Assembly (NCBI GenBank): GCA_030765045.1
Contig: CM060962.1
Coordinates: 93,778,412 to 93,842,411, forward strand
From: Tenodera sinensis
Taxonomy: Eukaryota > Arthropoda > Insecta > Mantodea > Mantidae
Reading direction: 5' to 3'
DNA length: 64,000 nt
The notes beneath the pieces were generated by a model. That model worked only from the letters and a program-made list of their open reading frames with translations. It searched no databases and was not told the origin of the DNA. This document shows positions 34,434-46,907 of the stretch, one piece after another. Position 1 is the first letter of the stretch. Every line of letters starts with the position of its first letter. The position numbers were made by a program, and so were the translations under genes.

Positions 34434-36649
34434 GTTTCTCAAGACATGTTTTAAGGTCTAGTTTCCAATCCTTGATTAGGCTTCTGCCATAAGAACATCA
34501 AAATAAGATGGATTACTTGTGCATAAAAACCATTGCTGTTAAATAGGGCTTTGCAGTAGATATAATTTCTTCTTGTTTTGTTTTGGCTTTAATGAGGTTG
34601 AAGCTTTGGTCACAGTTGCCCAAATAAATGACTTGTAACTGGAAATAGGTGGGTAATCTGAATATTGAATAATACTCTTGCTCTCATGAGGAAAATGACA
34701 CTGCCACATAATTTTTATTCTGCCACTCCCACCAATTAGCTTTTATCTCCATGAAACACTATGTTCTTGACAAATCATTGTTATGTGTTAAAAGCAGATA
34801 ACCACACAAGGTGTTTGTAACGTGATATGTATATTTAAGTGAATGATGATGTATATTTAAGGGCATTTCTAAAATTGGCAAGTCATAATGATTTTGTACA
34901 CAGGCAGGTTTTGCAAATAAACAAACTCCATTACAAGATATGTAGATCAGTTTTGATTTTTATATTGAAATCTTTTATAAGCATAAAATATATTTCAGTA
35001 CTTCTTCTCTGAGCTATGTATTCACTTTTGCAGGAGTCATTTTTGTTGACTTTAAGTTAGGTTTCATGAGCAGTACAAAGTCATAAACATTACTTTTAGG
35101 CTGTTTAAGGGTATAATCACAGTGTTACTAGAAATATTTAAAGTAAGTCACTTAGCTCATTTAAGTTTTTCACCTGCTTGTTCATAGAGACAAGTTTTGA
35201 ATAGAGCATGCAATAGAGGACTCAGATTGAGATTTTTGCAATGTTTTAAATTTGACTTATGTTAGCACCAATGACTTTGTTTACTGGGAATGTTATGTGA
35301 ATGTTCTTTCAACATTTACCATAAATGGGGATGATTACTATGTGATCCTTTTCCCTCCTCAAATTAATCATGAACCAATCTATTTTGTTGAATAACTGTA
35401 TTTTTTGGACATCTGGTAGAATTTTAATAGAATTTCATGGCAAATACTCAATTTAATCCCAGTTGTATGAAGCAAATACTACAAAGTATTTTCCCGACAC
35501 CCCATGGGATTTTGTGCCATTTTACAGTTAGCCGGACTTAAATTCTTCAATAAACATTGGCTTGTAAATGAATCTTCCAATGCCTTACATTTATCATTAT
35601 AGAAGTCTCCAAAGTGTTCATGTTGCTGATTGCTGGATATCTGTAGGTAGAAATGTATTTGGCAACACGATGCAATTGCTGAAAAAGATTTTTCCGTTAA
35701 CCTCTGCTCCACTTCTGGCCAGCTGTCTCCTTCCTGTTGTTTTTTCAGGTTTTCTTTTTTATTTCTTCTTTTTATGATTTGACAGCTCATAACACTGCAT
35801 TTTCCTTCCCCTATTATCATTCAGTACACTTATCAGAATGCTTGAATCACAGTAACATGTGAGCAAGCTACTAACTGCACACTGAATGGAGATTTAGTGC
35901 AATCTTACTGGCAATCAATCTGAATTGCTGCACTCTTATAAACAAGATAGTCTCCTGTCCTCTATACCCATGATAAAGAACAAATTTTGAGGGAATATTA
36001 TGTAATACAGAGATTTATTTCATACGATTTCATGAAAAAGGGCTTACAGACATGTACACACATTGTCCGGAAATCACCTCAATTATACAAGTGAAACAAG
36101 AACAAGGCAAGATTCATTCCTCTGATACTAAAATGCATGCTACCAAGTAAGTGATACCTTGCATAAGACAAAGTTTAGAAATAAACCTTCAGAATGAAAC
36201 AGTGACAAAAATTTACTGCAAATGCTCAGGGTAGTTTTGTATCCAAATTGGTATGACTTATCTAAGCCAACTTAACTTACTTTGCCACTGTACCAATGCA
36301 GTGCTTTATGCTACATTAATGGATGGCTTTGCTCAAATGCCAACAGACATTTAGCAGCTCATCAGCAAGGCATAATACCATGCATTATTTTCACTTTATC
36401 ACAATAATGTGACTCAAACTGTCCTGAATTATACATTTTAGTAGTGGATATAAATTACTAATTGCTCAGAGAGCTAGTCATAAATACAAATGACCAAGCC
36501 ATGTTTCTTTATAACTATACTCAAGATTGGAAATTCATTTCAAGCTTGCAGATTTTTCTGTGCCTATTAAATGAAACATAAAAATTGTTTAGAGTTAAAA
36601 TATATTGCATATATATTATTTATTTATTTATTTATGTGAAGTCTTCACA
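34434..36649. other. Intron sequence, nothing recognised
   Basis: No gene was recognised. A minus-strand open frame at 35479..35820 (113 codons, Lys- and Gln-rich start) has no family resemblance I can name. A TTTA repeat lies at about 36618..36637. Confidence 0.5.
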
Positions 36650-37170
36650 CAAAATCTAGAGCAACAGCTGCCACGAAAGCCATGTTCAAAATTAAGGTAC
36701 TATCCAATCTCTTGCTTGAAACTGTCATGGCAAAAATTGTTCCCATAGCCATATATGGGACAAGCTAAGCCTGAAGGGCCCTACAACTCTGGTAGCAATA
36801 AAGTCAAGCTTCCTAAAAGCTACCCTAGGTATATCGAAACACACCAGATTGAGACTAGCCTATGAACTCACTAGAGAACCCTTCTTCATGGAGTCAGCAT
36901 TACCACACATGGACGACTGGAAGAGACTAATGCACAAGATCTGGCCAGAATTCTACATGAGCAAGGCAATGAGAAATAGATCCTGGACAGCTACAAGCCA
37001 GAAATTGACACCTGGTGAATATGTTGGTGGTACATGGATACCACCATAAGGTTGGCAAGAACAAGTGTTTTCATGACCCCAACAGCAACTGCGTATGTGA
37101 ACTGTGCGATCAACCCTGTGGTCACTACCACATCACCATATGCACAAATTGAAGAAAATCCATAGTGGAG
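36650..37170 (+). pseudogene. LINE C-terminal fragment with zinc-knuckle
   Basis: One frame gives RLAYELTREPFFMESALPHM and DDWKRLMHKIWPEF, blocks found after the RT domain of some LINEs. A frameshift near 37050 leads to FHDPNSNCVCELCDQPCGHY and HITICTN, a C-x2-C-x3-C/H zinc site like that at about 25110..25160. Upstream frames carry stops. The piece is 5'-truncated and dead. Confidence 0.7.
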
Positions 37171-37676
37171 ATATGGACCTAGAAAATACTGAAAATACAG
37201 TGTATAGTTTGAAAATTTGTAGAATGAGCATGCTGTGTAGATTGTGAAATTATGTCTGAAATATTGCTAGATAACTTTAAATTTATTATAATTGTTTTCT
37301 GAACTAAAAAGAGACAAAGGAAAAGGGAGTCATTTTTGAAGACCATGATGAACTGTAGTGAACTATGTCTAGAGAGCAGTGTGAAAATGTCTCAGAGGTC
37401 TAAGAATGCACTCTGTATTTATGCACAACTTGTACACATTTCATCTTGTTATATTATTTATTGATGATTTTATGTTTTAACATTTCCTTTCCATCAAGGT
37501 AATCCAATTTTAGTGCTAACATCATATAAAATTAGGAATGTGGTATCATCTCAAAGCATCCAATTTCCAACAGTGTTTTCCTGTTACTGGATTGGTTAAC
37601 CCTTTCACTGCTAAACTATTAACAAGCTCACAGGCTCTCTCCTTGCTGAGTTATTTTAATGAAACATTAATTAGTA

Positions 37677-38000
37677 TCCACAAATAACACAAAGTGTAGA
37701 GACTAATAATTTTCACTTCAATAAAATTGAGTTAAACTCAATACACCACCAACATACGTTTCAACACCCTCTGTGCCATTATCAAGGTAAACTGACCTTA
37801 GCCACCCAAGCTACAAACCATACATTACAACTGCAGTGGTTGTACAAGTGGTTGTAACGGTTTGTAGATTGGGTGGCCAAGGTCAGTTTACTTTGATAAT
37901 GGCACAGAGGGTGTTAAAACATACGTTGGGGGTGTACTGAGTTTAACTCAATTTTACTGAAGTGAAGTTATGAGTCTCCACACTTTGTGTTATTTGTGGA
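37677..38000. mobile_element. Foldback element, 324 bp, arms about 143 bp
   Basis: Arms 37677..37819 and 37859..38000 are inverted copies (about 90% alike by eye), starting TCCACAAATAACACAAAGTG. Shared blocks include AAAATTGAGTTAAACTCA and ACACCCTCTGTGCCATTATC. The 39-base centre is AC-rich. No clear target-site duplication was found. It has no coding capacity, so it is probably a MITE. Confidence 0.85.
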
Positions 38001-38867
38001 TTATATTGCTTCACTGTTAATAGCTTCAGGTGTGTATAATTAATTAGTATATTCTTAACCTTCCTCATTGTGTACAACAAGCTGTTTTGTCAACTTCTAT
38101 GCATCGGCAATGCTACATCAACTGCAATGAGAGCGGTGATTAGTGCTGATGGAACTGTTCCAACATCTGCAGTGAAATGGTTAAGAAGGTTCAAAGAGTG
38201 AACAAAGGCTTTTTTGCATAACAATTCCTATAACAATGATGCGCATAATGTAAAAGTGTGTCAGTACACACATAATCCTCCTACTGCCAAAATCATGAAA
38301 GATCTGACTAGTATAAGCTTATAAAGTACCACATACAGGTGGCAGCAGTGAATAAATCCCATACATTTAAATTAACAGAATTATTTTATCAACACTCACT
38401 AGGATTTAGGGATGGTCAGAAAATAATGTAACACTTACGTTATAATGGTTACTAAAATAATGGAGATATGCAGTAACACAATATGTAGTAAAGATGGTTA
38501 TCGTGTTATCCTGTTTATGGTTACTGAGTCTGAGTGGCATTATTCACCTTCGTATAACTTATGAGGAACTGTACAACTCATTATGGGCTATAAACTCAAG
38601 CTGTACAAGATATGTATATGTGCAGGAATGTAGAAGCAAGTGCAAATGCCTTTGATTATAAACTACCATATTAATTAGTGTTGACACAGCTAGAGAAACT
38701 TCTGTATCAACTGAACCAAATAAAGTAATTTTGTACTGACGATGTTTGTATTGGAATGTAGTTATGGCTAATAATTACTGGTAACTATTAATGTAATGTA
38801 ACTGCAAATGTGATAACCATAAAAACATATAACTTAATACTGGTAACCATTATATCAGACAGGGGCA

Positions 38868-39167
38868 AAATTGGCTCAAAAGGGCCACTCCATTGAAACA
38901 AGTTCCTGTCTCACTCCACCTGCCATACCTCCTTTTCACTGGGGTTTGCTTCCAACATGCCTCATTCAGTGGCAAGTTCGGCTTTGTCAGGACATCTGTT
39001 TCATGAAGAGTGGCAGAGAGAATTTTTTTGTGAGTTACAAAAACAGGAAAGTTTGCTGTTTAATATGTGGATTTCCATTTGTAAATATAAAGCATTACAA
39101 TATCAAATGCCACCTTGATCAGAAGCATAAAGTAAACTTTGGTGACTTTACAGAAATTTATTTATAA
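38868..39167 (+). pseudogene. BED-type zinc finger fragment (hAT transposase-like)
   Basis: The 98-codon frame ends with SYKNRKVCCLICGFPFVNIK, HYNIKCHLDQKHKVNFGDF. The pattern C-x2-C with H-x3-H-type pair (CHLDQKH) is that of BED fingers in hAT transposases and in domesticated relatives such as ZBED and GTF2I-repeat proteins. The first part of the frame (about residues 1-40) has no resemblance. No DDE or dimerisation domain follows. It is most likely a transposon relic. Confidence 0.6.
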
Positions 39168-39567
39168 TTTCAAAAGGTACTTTCTGAATGCTCATATATG
39201 TAAACACACAAAAGGGAGAATATGATTCCACTTTTTGGGGTTTCATTTCTTATTAGTTTATTTAATATAAGATAATGTTATTTCATGTTTCAAAATTTGG
39301 ACATAATATCGAGTTTAAAATCAAACAATTTATTATATTGATCAAATATTTTTAAGGCTAAATAGCAATGGAACTTTACTGCTTTATTTATTGTGAAAGA
39401 GAAACAATTTGATTGTTAATCATATGGCAGTGTAAGAATGTTACGTGCATAAGATAAAGAAAGGTTATAAACTTGAAGATTATGTAATTGGCCTAAACAC
39501 AGTAGGTGACGATAATAATTATTATATGCAAAATATGTTTAATATAAACAAAATAGTTAATAACAAT
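39168..39567. other. Intron sequence, nothing recognised
   Basis: AT-rich sequence between the BED fragment and the tail of the RNase H-bearing LINE. Confidence 0.5.
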
Positions 39568-41430
39568 GTTGTTGTTGTTGTTTTCTAGTGCCTTGCATCT
39601 GGCAATGAAGCCATTAGCATTCGTGCTTTCCAATACTTTTGAACTGTAGTTTCTTCTGATCTTAATGCTTCACAGGTCTTCGTTCATTTCAGCTGGATCG
39701 TTACACAGGACACATTGGTGGACCTGAGATACCTATTCTGTAGAGATGACTTGCTAAGCAGTCGTGATTTGTCAATAGTCGGAAGGCTGCAACCGCTGTT
39801 TTCCTTGGTCTCTGGGGGATTATATCTGGGTTGGAAAGTAGTGTAATCCATTTTTTATCTTTGGCATTTGTTTCTATTTCTTGTAGGTATGAATGAGAAA
39901 ATTTTTTAATGATCAAGCGTTTTATTGAGGAATATGAGAAATTGAATTTAGACTTTTGTTTTATTGTTGTGCCTTTCTTTGCAAGTGAGTCTGCAGCTTC
40001 ATTCCCCATGACTCCACAGTGTGCTGGAATCTATTGGAGATGAACAGTCTTATTAACTTTTTGGAGTTGTGTTAACATTTTGTAGCATTCTCTAATTTTT
40101 GTTGACTTCTTTGTAGTATTTGAAAATATTCCCTGAATTGCAGCTTTAGAATCAAAGAATTACTGCCTTGTTAAATTTATTTAAGGGAAGATTTAATAAT
40201 TGTCGGAGAGCAATGTATATAGCCTCTATTTCTCCATCATAATTTGTTGTGTCTCTGTCAACAGAATGATAAAAGGAAAAATGTGAACACATAACTCCAG
40301 CTCCAGTAAGGTTTTCCATGGAGGATACATCAGTATATATGTGCAGCCATTCTTCTGTGGGATATCTAGTATTGATTGTTTCCAGAGCTAGAAGTTTTTG
40401 CATTTCTTTTGATGTGTCTGATTTACTTATTTCCTCTATTAATTCCAAACTGAAGGTAGGTTGCAATAATTCCAATGGATTTTCTCTTACAAGTAGATTT
40501 TCTCTGGTGTTAGGAATGTTCAATTTGGATTTAATCTGTGTTACCTTTTCTAGGAAACTACTATGAGTTTTAAGGATTGAAGGGGGGAGGTTCTCTTCTG
40601 TCCATTTAGAGTTTGGCAGTCGTAACATTTTCTCGTGTTGGAGATATGCTTGTTCTTCTATTTTTGTTGTTATTGATGGGGTCCGTGTTAAGGCAAGCAT
40701 GGCATCAATAGGTGTGGATTTAACTGCTCCAGTGATTAGGCGAAGAGCCTGATTTTGTATTTGTTCAAGTTTATTGATGTTAGCATTTGCTGCTGTTACT
40801 GAAGCTTCAGAACAGTACAAGAGGTTTGGTTTAACGTACATTTTGTATGTTGTGTTAAGGAATCTCCTTGAGCAGCCCCATTTAGCACCAGCTAACCGTT
40901 TCAGGATTTGCAGTTTCTTTTCAACCTTTTCTGAGATGTTTGTTATATGTTTTTTCCAACTTAGCTTTCTGTCGAAAGTGATGCCTAAGTATTTGGCATC
41001 ATCAACTTCTTTGAGTGGTTTACCATTATAATTTATTTTAATATTAACTGGTTTGTATTTTAGTGTAAATAATTCATAATTTGGTTTTTCCACATTGATA
41101 GTCATGAGGTTTTTGGAGCTCCATTCATGTACTTTGTTTAGGGCTGTTTCTATTCTGTCTTTAATTAATTCAGGTTTTTTTGGAGAGCCTGGAGTCCAAA
41201 TGACTACATCGTCAGCAAATAAAGCAATTTTGGTTTCTGAAGTTTTTATTATTGATGGAAGGTCATTTATATATATGTTAAAGAGTGTTGTGCTTAGAAC
41301 AGCACCTTGTGGAAGTCCTCGGTGTGTTTGTGTTAGTAACAATGTCAAAATTATTACTACCGCACAGGTGGAACAAAGCCACCACTGCACTTGTATCAAA
41401 ATAACCTTCATCACTTGGCAAGAGAATGTA
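39568..41430 (-). mobile_element. Non-LTR retrotransposon with RNase H domain, 5'-truncated, (CAA)n tail
   Basis: The element is read on the minus strand. It starts inside the reverse transcriptase near 41415 and ends in a (CAA)n tail at 39568..39584. The RT, RNase H and a Cys-rich end are in the order seen in I-type LINEs. Same orientation as the host gene. It lacks the 5' ORF and the endonuclease. Confidence 0.9.
39601..41415 (-). pseudogene. LINE ORF2: reverse transcriptase plus RNase H, broken
   Basis: The main frame (41414..40152) shows RGLPQGAVLSTTLFNIYIND (RT motif B region), ALFADDVVIW with the catalytic Asp pair, DDAKYLGITFDRKLSWKKHI and the RNase H start LHIYTDVSS (first Asp) and YDGEIEAIYIALR (Glu). 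A stop follows KAVIL; the next Asp and the final IPAHCGVMGNEAADSLAKKG appear in other frames down to 39701. The last part (LCNDPAEMNEDL) is frameshifted too. An active copy would nick target DNA and copy its RNA into it. At least three breaks make this one inactive. Confidence 0.9.
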
Positions 41431-42471
41431 GGGTGAGTAAGGCAAGTTCAATCGCTACCTCTCCTATTGTGCCCATGCCTGCATTGCAGAATTAATGTAC
41501 TGTAACTGACAGTTATAACTGTTACCCAAAAATAACTGTGATGCCTACTAGGGACGTATTCACTTAACTATTTTCATATATACTGTAACTGCACAACATT
41601 GAGAAATGTTTGCAAGCATACAAACTTATCCTGCACAAAAGCTTTCGTTACTCTATTACTCAAATATGACCAACTAGAAATGCACTCTTCATTAATCTCC
41701 ATTATCTTACTTATCATGTATGCAGTAATATTGGTCATCTGTATACCACACTTAGTTCTCTTATGGTAACACTGGATCTTTTTTATTATTTTTATCAGTG
41801 TAATTGCTTTTTCACTGTCTTCATAGAAGTAGCACTCTCATGTCCATATCTGATGTCTAACTGCCACAAGTAGCTGCTCCCTTTATGGCAGGTAGTTATA
41901 AAGGAGAGGTCTGCTGTTCAAACCCTACCAGAATTGTCCTCCCTCACTGAGTTTTTTCCATGTTTTCTTCAGTCCTCACAAATGGTAAATACAGGGAAGA
42001 TACCCTAAACCTAGGCCTGGAAAATTTTCTTGCCAAATTTCCTTTCCCAATTATTATTTTATTTAGTGTATTATCTGTGTCCACTGTGTATAGCACACTC
42101 TGCAGGAAACATAGGAACTCTACATTATACAAAAAGAAAGAAAGAAAGAAAGAAAGAAAGACACAAAGGAAAAAAACAAAGAATATCTGATGGCTCCCAA
42201 AAGCTTTTGTACCTTTACCACTGTATAAGCTGGCACAATAAATGTAAAATAAGAAAAATGAATGCAAATAATACTGGAAAAGTCTACTGAGACACTAATG
42301 CAAAATCACTAGGCAGATGCAACTCTTTTTAAATTGAACCTTATATTATTCAAAAGAAAAAGAAAAATGTGCTGATAAAAGGGAAAATAATTAATATAAA
42401 TGTAAAGCAGGAAAACAATAGTCATAACTATCTATTGTATTGTAGTAATATTCTGAAAGCATTATATAATG
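41431..42471. other. Intron sequence with an AAAG microsatellite
   Basis: An (AAAG)n tract of about 30 bases lies at 42131..42160. Nothing else was recognised. Confidence 0.55.
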
Positions 42472-42473
42472 TA

Positions 42474-44930
42474 CAGCCATGGAAAAAAAAGATTGAGTGC
42501 TGTAAATTTTCTAAGTGTCGCTTCGGCCTCACAGAAGTACACGAAGTAACCACAGCATGATTCACACATGGCGCGTGCACTATGCTCCAAAGCAGGCTTG
42601 TACACAGCAAGATAAGACACAGTTTATTACTTTGTAACATAAAATAGCAACCATGGTACAACCAAAAGAACCATTCTTTGCCAACATGCACATAAATGCT
42701 CACAAAATACGTAACCCAAACTCTGAGGGTTGAACTCTCCATTAGAGTTCTCTGTATATGAGAAGAGGTTGTCTGTGGTAGAAATGGCTCAGTGCCAACA
42801 TTCTGCACTTGAAACTCAGTATGCTATGCAGGATGGAGGTTTGAGTCCACGGACCTAGGTAGTTCTTTTATTTCTTCTTTTTTATTTTTATTGTATATTA
42901 ACACCTTTTATATCAACATCGATTACATTCTATAAATCAGTATTGACTACTGTATGTAAAATCTTTATCTGCTGTTCTTGCAAGCTAGAAAATAAGGAAA
43001 AATACAGCAACCTGATCTCCAGTTGTTTTTAAATGTAACAAAACACTAATAAAACAAAAGAAAAACCAATAAACAAATTTTAATACTTAGTGTGCTCTCC
43101 ATTATTTGCTATCACTGCCCCCAATCTTCAGGGCACGGAATCCACCAAGGTTTTAAAATAATTAGCATCTTCTGCTAATGACTCCCAAGTGCCTGTAATG
43201 GCACACCAGAGTTGTGTAGCATTATTCGATCTGGGACCTTGAGAGAGCCTCTGCTTTACTTTCACCCAAATGTGTTAAATTGGGTTGAGATCTGCTGACT
43301 TTGGAGGCCATCGTATCTGTTCTAAGATATCCCTGTGCTCTAAAACCACTTTTGGAGCTTGCCCGTCTTCTAGACAGAATGATTATCCTGTTGGAATGTA
43401 ATATTTCCTTCAAGATAACGCTCTTGGGCAGACAAAAGTAGAACACATTCTAAAATTTCAGAATAGGTTTCCCCATTCAGCTTTTCGTGAACATGTTCCA
43501 GCATTCCTGCACCTACCCAAGACATCCATGTCCAAACATTAACACTCGCTCGACCACTCCTTTCACGAGCAGCCAGATAGCGTCTGTCATAGCAAGTCCC
43601 ACTGTGCTTGTAAACAAACACAGTGCATCTGCAGTACAGAATGCAGTTTCGTCCGAGAAAATTACTTTGCTGCAATCGAAGTTCTCATACTGTATAGCAA
43701 ATGCCAACCTGTCGATTGTGTGGGCTTTTGTTAGCACTTCCTTTATTGCTGCACATCTACATTGGATTCCAGAATTTTTACAAAGTTTGCCAACCGTCCA
43801 TGCACCAACCGGGAATAAAGACAATGCCTTGTAGTCTGCGGCAGTTAGAAACAGAGCTCTTTCCTCCTCTGCCAAGAGAGATCTGTCTTCATTCTCGGTA
43901 GATACATGTGGGCATCCATTACCCTTCCTTGCAGTAACCTGCACATCTTCACAATATGATTTAGCCCACTTCCTCACAGTGGAATGTGGAATACCATAAA
44001 TGCTACCAGCTCTGGTGGCTGAATAGCCCTGTGAAATCAGAGTGGGAACAGCAGAACGTTTATCAACGGCCTCTGCCGTTGCTAAAGTATGAATGAATGC
44101 ATCACTATAGGCTAAGTAGTGACTGAGGACCTCTTTTGGTGCTGAATGGAACTAAAAATAAGTGTGTGATGGACACAGAAGCAAACACAATGATACAAGA
44201 ATCAAGCTTGTCACCAGTAGCTGAAAGAGTTGACTATTACATAGATACATATTGTATATCTACATATATCTAATACTCAGTTCATAACCAATGTTGGGTA
44301 AATTCTATATTACTTTAAATTAAAAACAAAGTAGAACATGAAAATAGAGGAAACAAAATAAAGGGAGGAAAGAAGTATATTCTGTCACAGAGGTTTGAAC
44401 ATAAGTTCACCAGTTCTCAAAACATGTGTGTCACCTCTGAGCTGCATTTGCTTGGGGCTCAAAACGTCTACTGGCACATCCATATATACGCCCTAACACC
44501 AGCCATGTTTTGTATGGTAACATGACTAATTTATCATACTCAGGGTACTTCATGTCTTATGAAACAGGTCATTGGTTGTTTCAGTTGATTGGATATCGCT
44601 GCTCCTCCTATATGTATAACTACCAATGCGCATAGCATCAGGCAGAAACACTTTTGGGTTTGTTAACAAATTGGCTAACAAAGAATGGGAAGAATGGCGC
44701 TAGTTCTCGCACTATCACCCTTTCTGTATCAGGAACCAATACAAATGCAGACACGATTCAAGAGACAGCCTATATGTGTGTTCGACAGACGATAACATAT
44801 GCTGCTGAGACTATTAGCTCAGTTTAGCTGCGTATTGCAAATACCAACCAGTGTAAACTGCACTACGATATGAAGTGGACTTAGAAATTTTCTGCTCTCT
44901 GAGTGTGCTCAATCATTTTTTCTATGGTTG
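42474..44930 (-). mobile_element. Tc1-like transposon, 2457 bp
   Basis: Both ends start CAGCCATGG/CAACCATAG followed by an A run and GATTGAG (left 42474 onward, right inverted from 44930). Both are flanked by TA (42472-42473 and 44931-44932). A Tc1-type transposase lies inside on the minus strand. At 2.46 kb it is longer than the usual 1.6 kb, so it may have long diverged ends or a nested insert that I could not resolve. Confidence 0.85.
43080..44085 (-). pseudogene. Tc1-like transposase (DDE), inactive
   Basis: From high to low coordinates the frames give an N-terminal HTH (VPTLISQGYSATRAGSIYGI then HSTVRKW), TVGKLCKNSGI, the first catalytic Asp in KVIFSDETAF, the stretch NVWTWMSWVGAGMLEHV, the second Asp in ITFQQDN, then WPPKSADLNPI-stop-HIW. 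The stop TAA (revcomp of 43275..43277) stands where the family's third catalytic residue, Glu, is expected. The frame ends NNGEHTKY at a stop at 43080. Several frame changes are also present. In working relatives the protein cuts and pastes the element at TA sites. Confidence 0.9.
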
Positions 44931-45149
44931 TACATATCCTTTACTGTGCTAATTTTTTTCTAAGGCTGATAAGAATCAGCCACCCTTAACATCTTTGCAA
45001 CTACCACTGCCAACCCCCTCATAATATAGCAAATTAATTCACAAAACAGAAAATTCACCTTAAGTTTAGTTAACACTGAAAGTAATATGTTCAATTATTT
45101 CTAACACATACTATATGCACAATAACTGAATAATTGTATCAGTTATTTC

Positions 45150-45540
45150 ATCTTCTCCTTTTTCTGATTACCCTCCCCCTATATAGGACTGACACCCCCT
45201 ACGACTTACAAGCCAGTGCCTAGGGTTAGATGCCTATTGGAGAGCAGACGAACCTATGGGCCGGACAGAGTGAAGACCTGGAAGTGGGTGGTCAGCCCAG
45301 CACCAGGTATGAGAGTGGGGAAGAGGATAATATAAAATGCAGGCAAAACGGATGATTGGAAAGGTGATGATGGAGCAGTTGGTGGAATGAATAGTGTGGG
45401 AAAATGGAGAACCCAGAGAAAACCCACCCAGACGCCACTTCATTCACCACAAATACCATATGTGGGTCCCTGGGATTAAACCCAGGCTGCCTTGATGATA
45501 GACAAACAGTGTAACCACTCGGCCATGGTGCCACCGAAGG
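45150..45540 (-). mobile_element. SINE, family 1, full-length copy
   Basis: On the minus strand it begins TTCGGTGGCACCATGGCCGA, with an A-box-like TGGCCGAGTGG, and a B-box-like GGGTTTAATCCC, the layout of a Leu/Ser-type tRNA head. The body shares GGACCCACATATGG, CAGGTCTTCACTCTGTC, CACTGGCTTGTAAGTC and GGGGGAGGGTAATCAG with the copies at 7618 and 46567. The tail is AAAAAGGAGAAGATGAAA. Exact target-site copies were not found. Confidence 0.88.
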
Positions 45541-46566
45541 GGAATACCAATACAGATAAGTTGAAAATTGAGGTAACTATACCATTAGCTACCTACCCAA
45601 AGTGCTAAGCTTTGAAAATCATTGTTAAATAAGCAGTGGAGACACACATTACCAATAAATCAGTATTTTTAGTTTTTATACATATATGAGTATTCAAACC
45701 TTAATAGGGCTTTCTGTAAAAGCATCTTTTTTCTTGATGTTCCCCTTTCTCTCCCTTACTCTTCAAGTGAAAGACATTTTATATGTGAGCTGTTTGGTTG
45801 TTCAGATGAACCTCAGTATGTTCAAGGGTACTTTCATTGTGGATACTTTAATAATAATATTCTGACATAGAACTTTATACAAAATTCACGAACTTCTTGA
45901 TCATAGCTCACCTAAACCATACCATCAAGTCAGTACTTTTGTAGTCAGTGGATAGTGCTTCTCCTTGTATTACAGTATAGTAGGAATGTAAATGCTGTGT
46001 TTTTTCATGCTTTCCTTGGCAGACCTATGATTATTTCTTCCAGCTGCACAGTCAAGAATAAAGAAAGTTATGGATCCTGCTAGCATAAGGGTACTACACC
46101 TGGTACACTCATTCATAAAGAAACCATAGATATATTCTATTTGATTGCTTTGTATTCATAGCAATTCTGCTACTCTGCATATTTTTCTCCTAATCATTAG
46201 TATTCCTCAGGAGTTTTCCATTATGGTAGGTTATCTTAATGCAAGTAAGTACTACATTCCACAGTAAAATTGTTAAAAATGGGTCCCATACTGAAATTAA
46301 CCCATTGGAATAGACGCACATTGGTAGTCACCTAAACAGCATCCTTTCATTTTTTCTGTTCAATTCACTGAATCTAGACATTAACAACATGATGCGTCTT
46401 CTTTGTGGGTAATTCCTTTCCTTTTGGAGTCAATTGAGTCAAGAGTGACTTTGTTTGTCTAATACTTGTTTTCTTAAAGAGGATGCTGTTACTCCCTGAA
46501 GGGAATCATTGGTTAGATTGTGTGTGTTAGAAACATAAATGTTATTAACCTTTTCAAGGAATTATC

Positions 46567-46893
46567 TACTTCTTCTTTTCCTGATTACCCTCCCCTTATG
46601 TAGGACTTACACCCTCTAGAACTTACAAGCCAGTGCCTAGGGTCAGACGCCTGTCTGGGAGTAGAGGAACCTCTGTACCAGACAGAGTGAAGACCTGGAA
46701 GCAGGTGGTCAGCCAAGCACCAAGTATGATAGTGAGGAAGAGGATGACATCAAATGCAGGCGAAATCAATGATTGGAAAGGTGACAATGGAGCAATTGGC
46801 AGAATGAATGGTGGGGGAAACCGGAGAACCCAGAAAAAACCCACCCAGAAGCTGCTTCATCCACTGCGAATACCACATGTGGGTCCCTGGGAG
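46567..46893 (-). mobile_element. SINE, family 1, 5'-truncated copy with 14-bp target-site duplication
   Basis: TTCAAGGAATTATC lies on both sides (46553..46566 and 46894..46907). On the minus strand the copy starts at CTCCCAGGGACCCACATG, so the tRNA-like head is lost, and ends GGGGAGGGTAATCAG with the tail GAAAAGAAGAAGTA. Same family as 45150..45540 and 7618..7967. Confidence 0.92.
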
Positions 46894-46907
46894 TTCAAGG
46901 AATTATC

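Noticed and set aside
34047..34442. Open frames on both strands at the family 3 SINE
   Set aside because: GC-rich SINE body explains the open frames.
35479..35820. 113-codon minus-strand frame, Lys- and Gln-rich start
   Set aside because: I could not link it to a family, and the sequence after its stop gives no continuing homology.
42785..42855. tRNA-like stretch (TGGCTCAGTGCC and GGTTTGAGTCC) inside the Tc1-like element
   Set aside because: A cloverleaf could not be drawn with convincing stems, and the similar stretch near 44440 is not a clear inverted partner.
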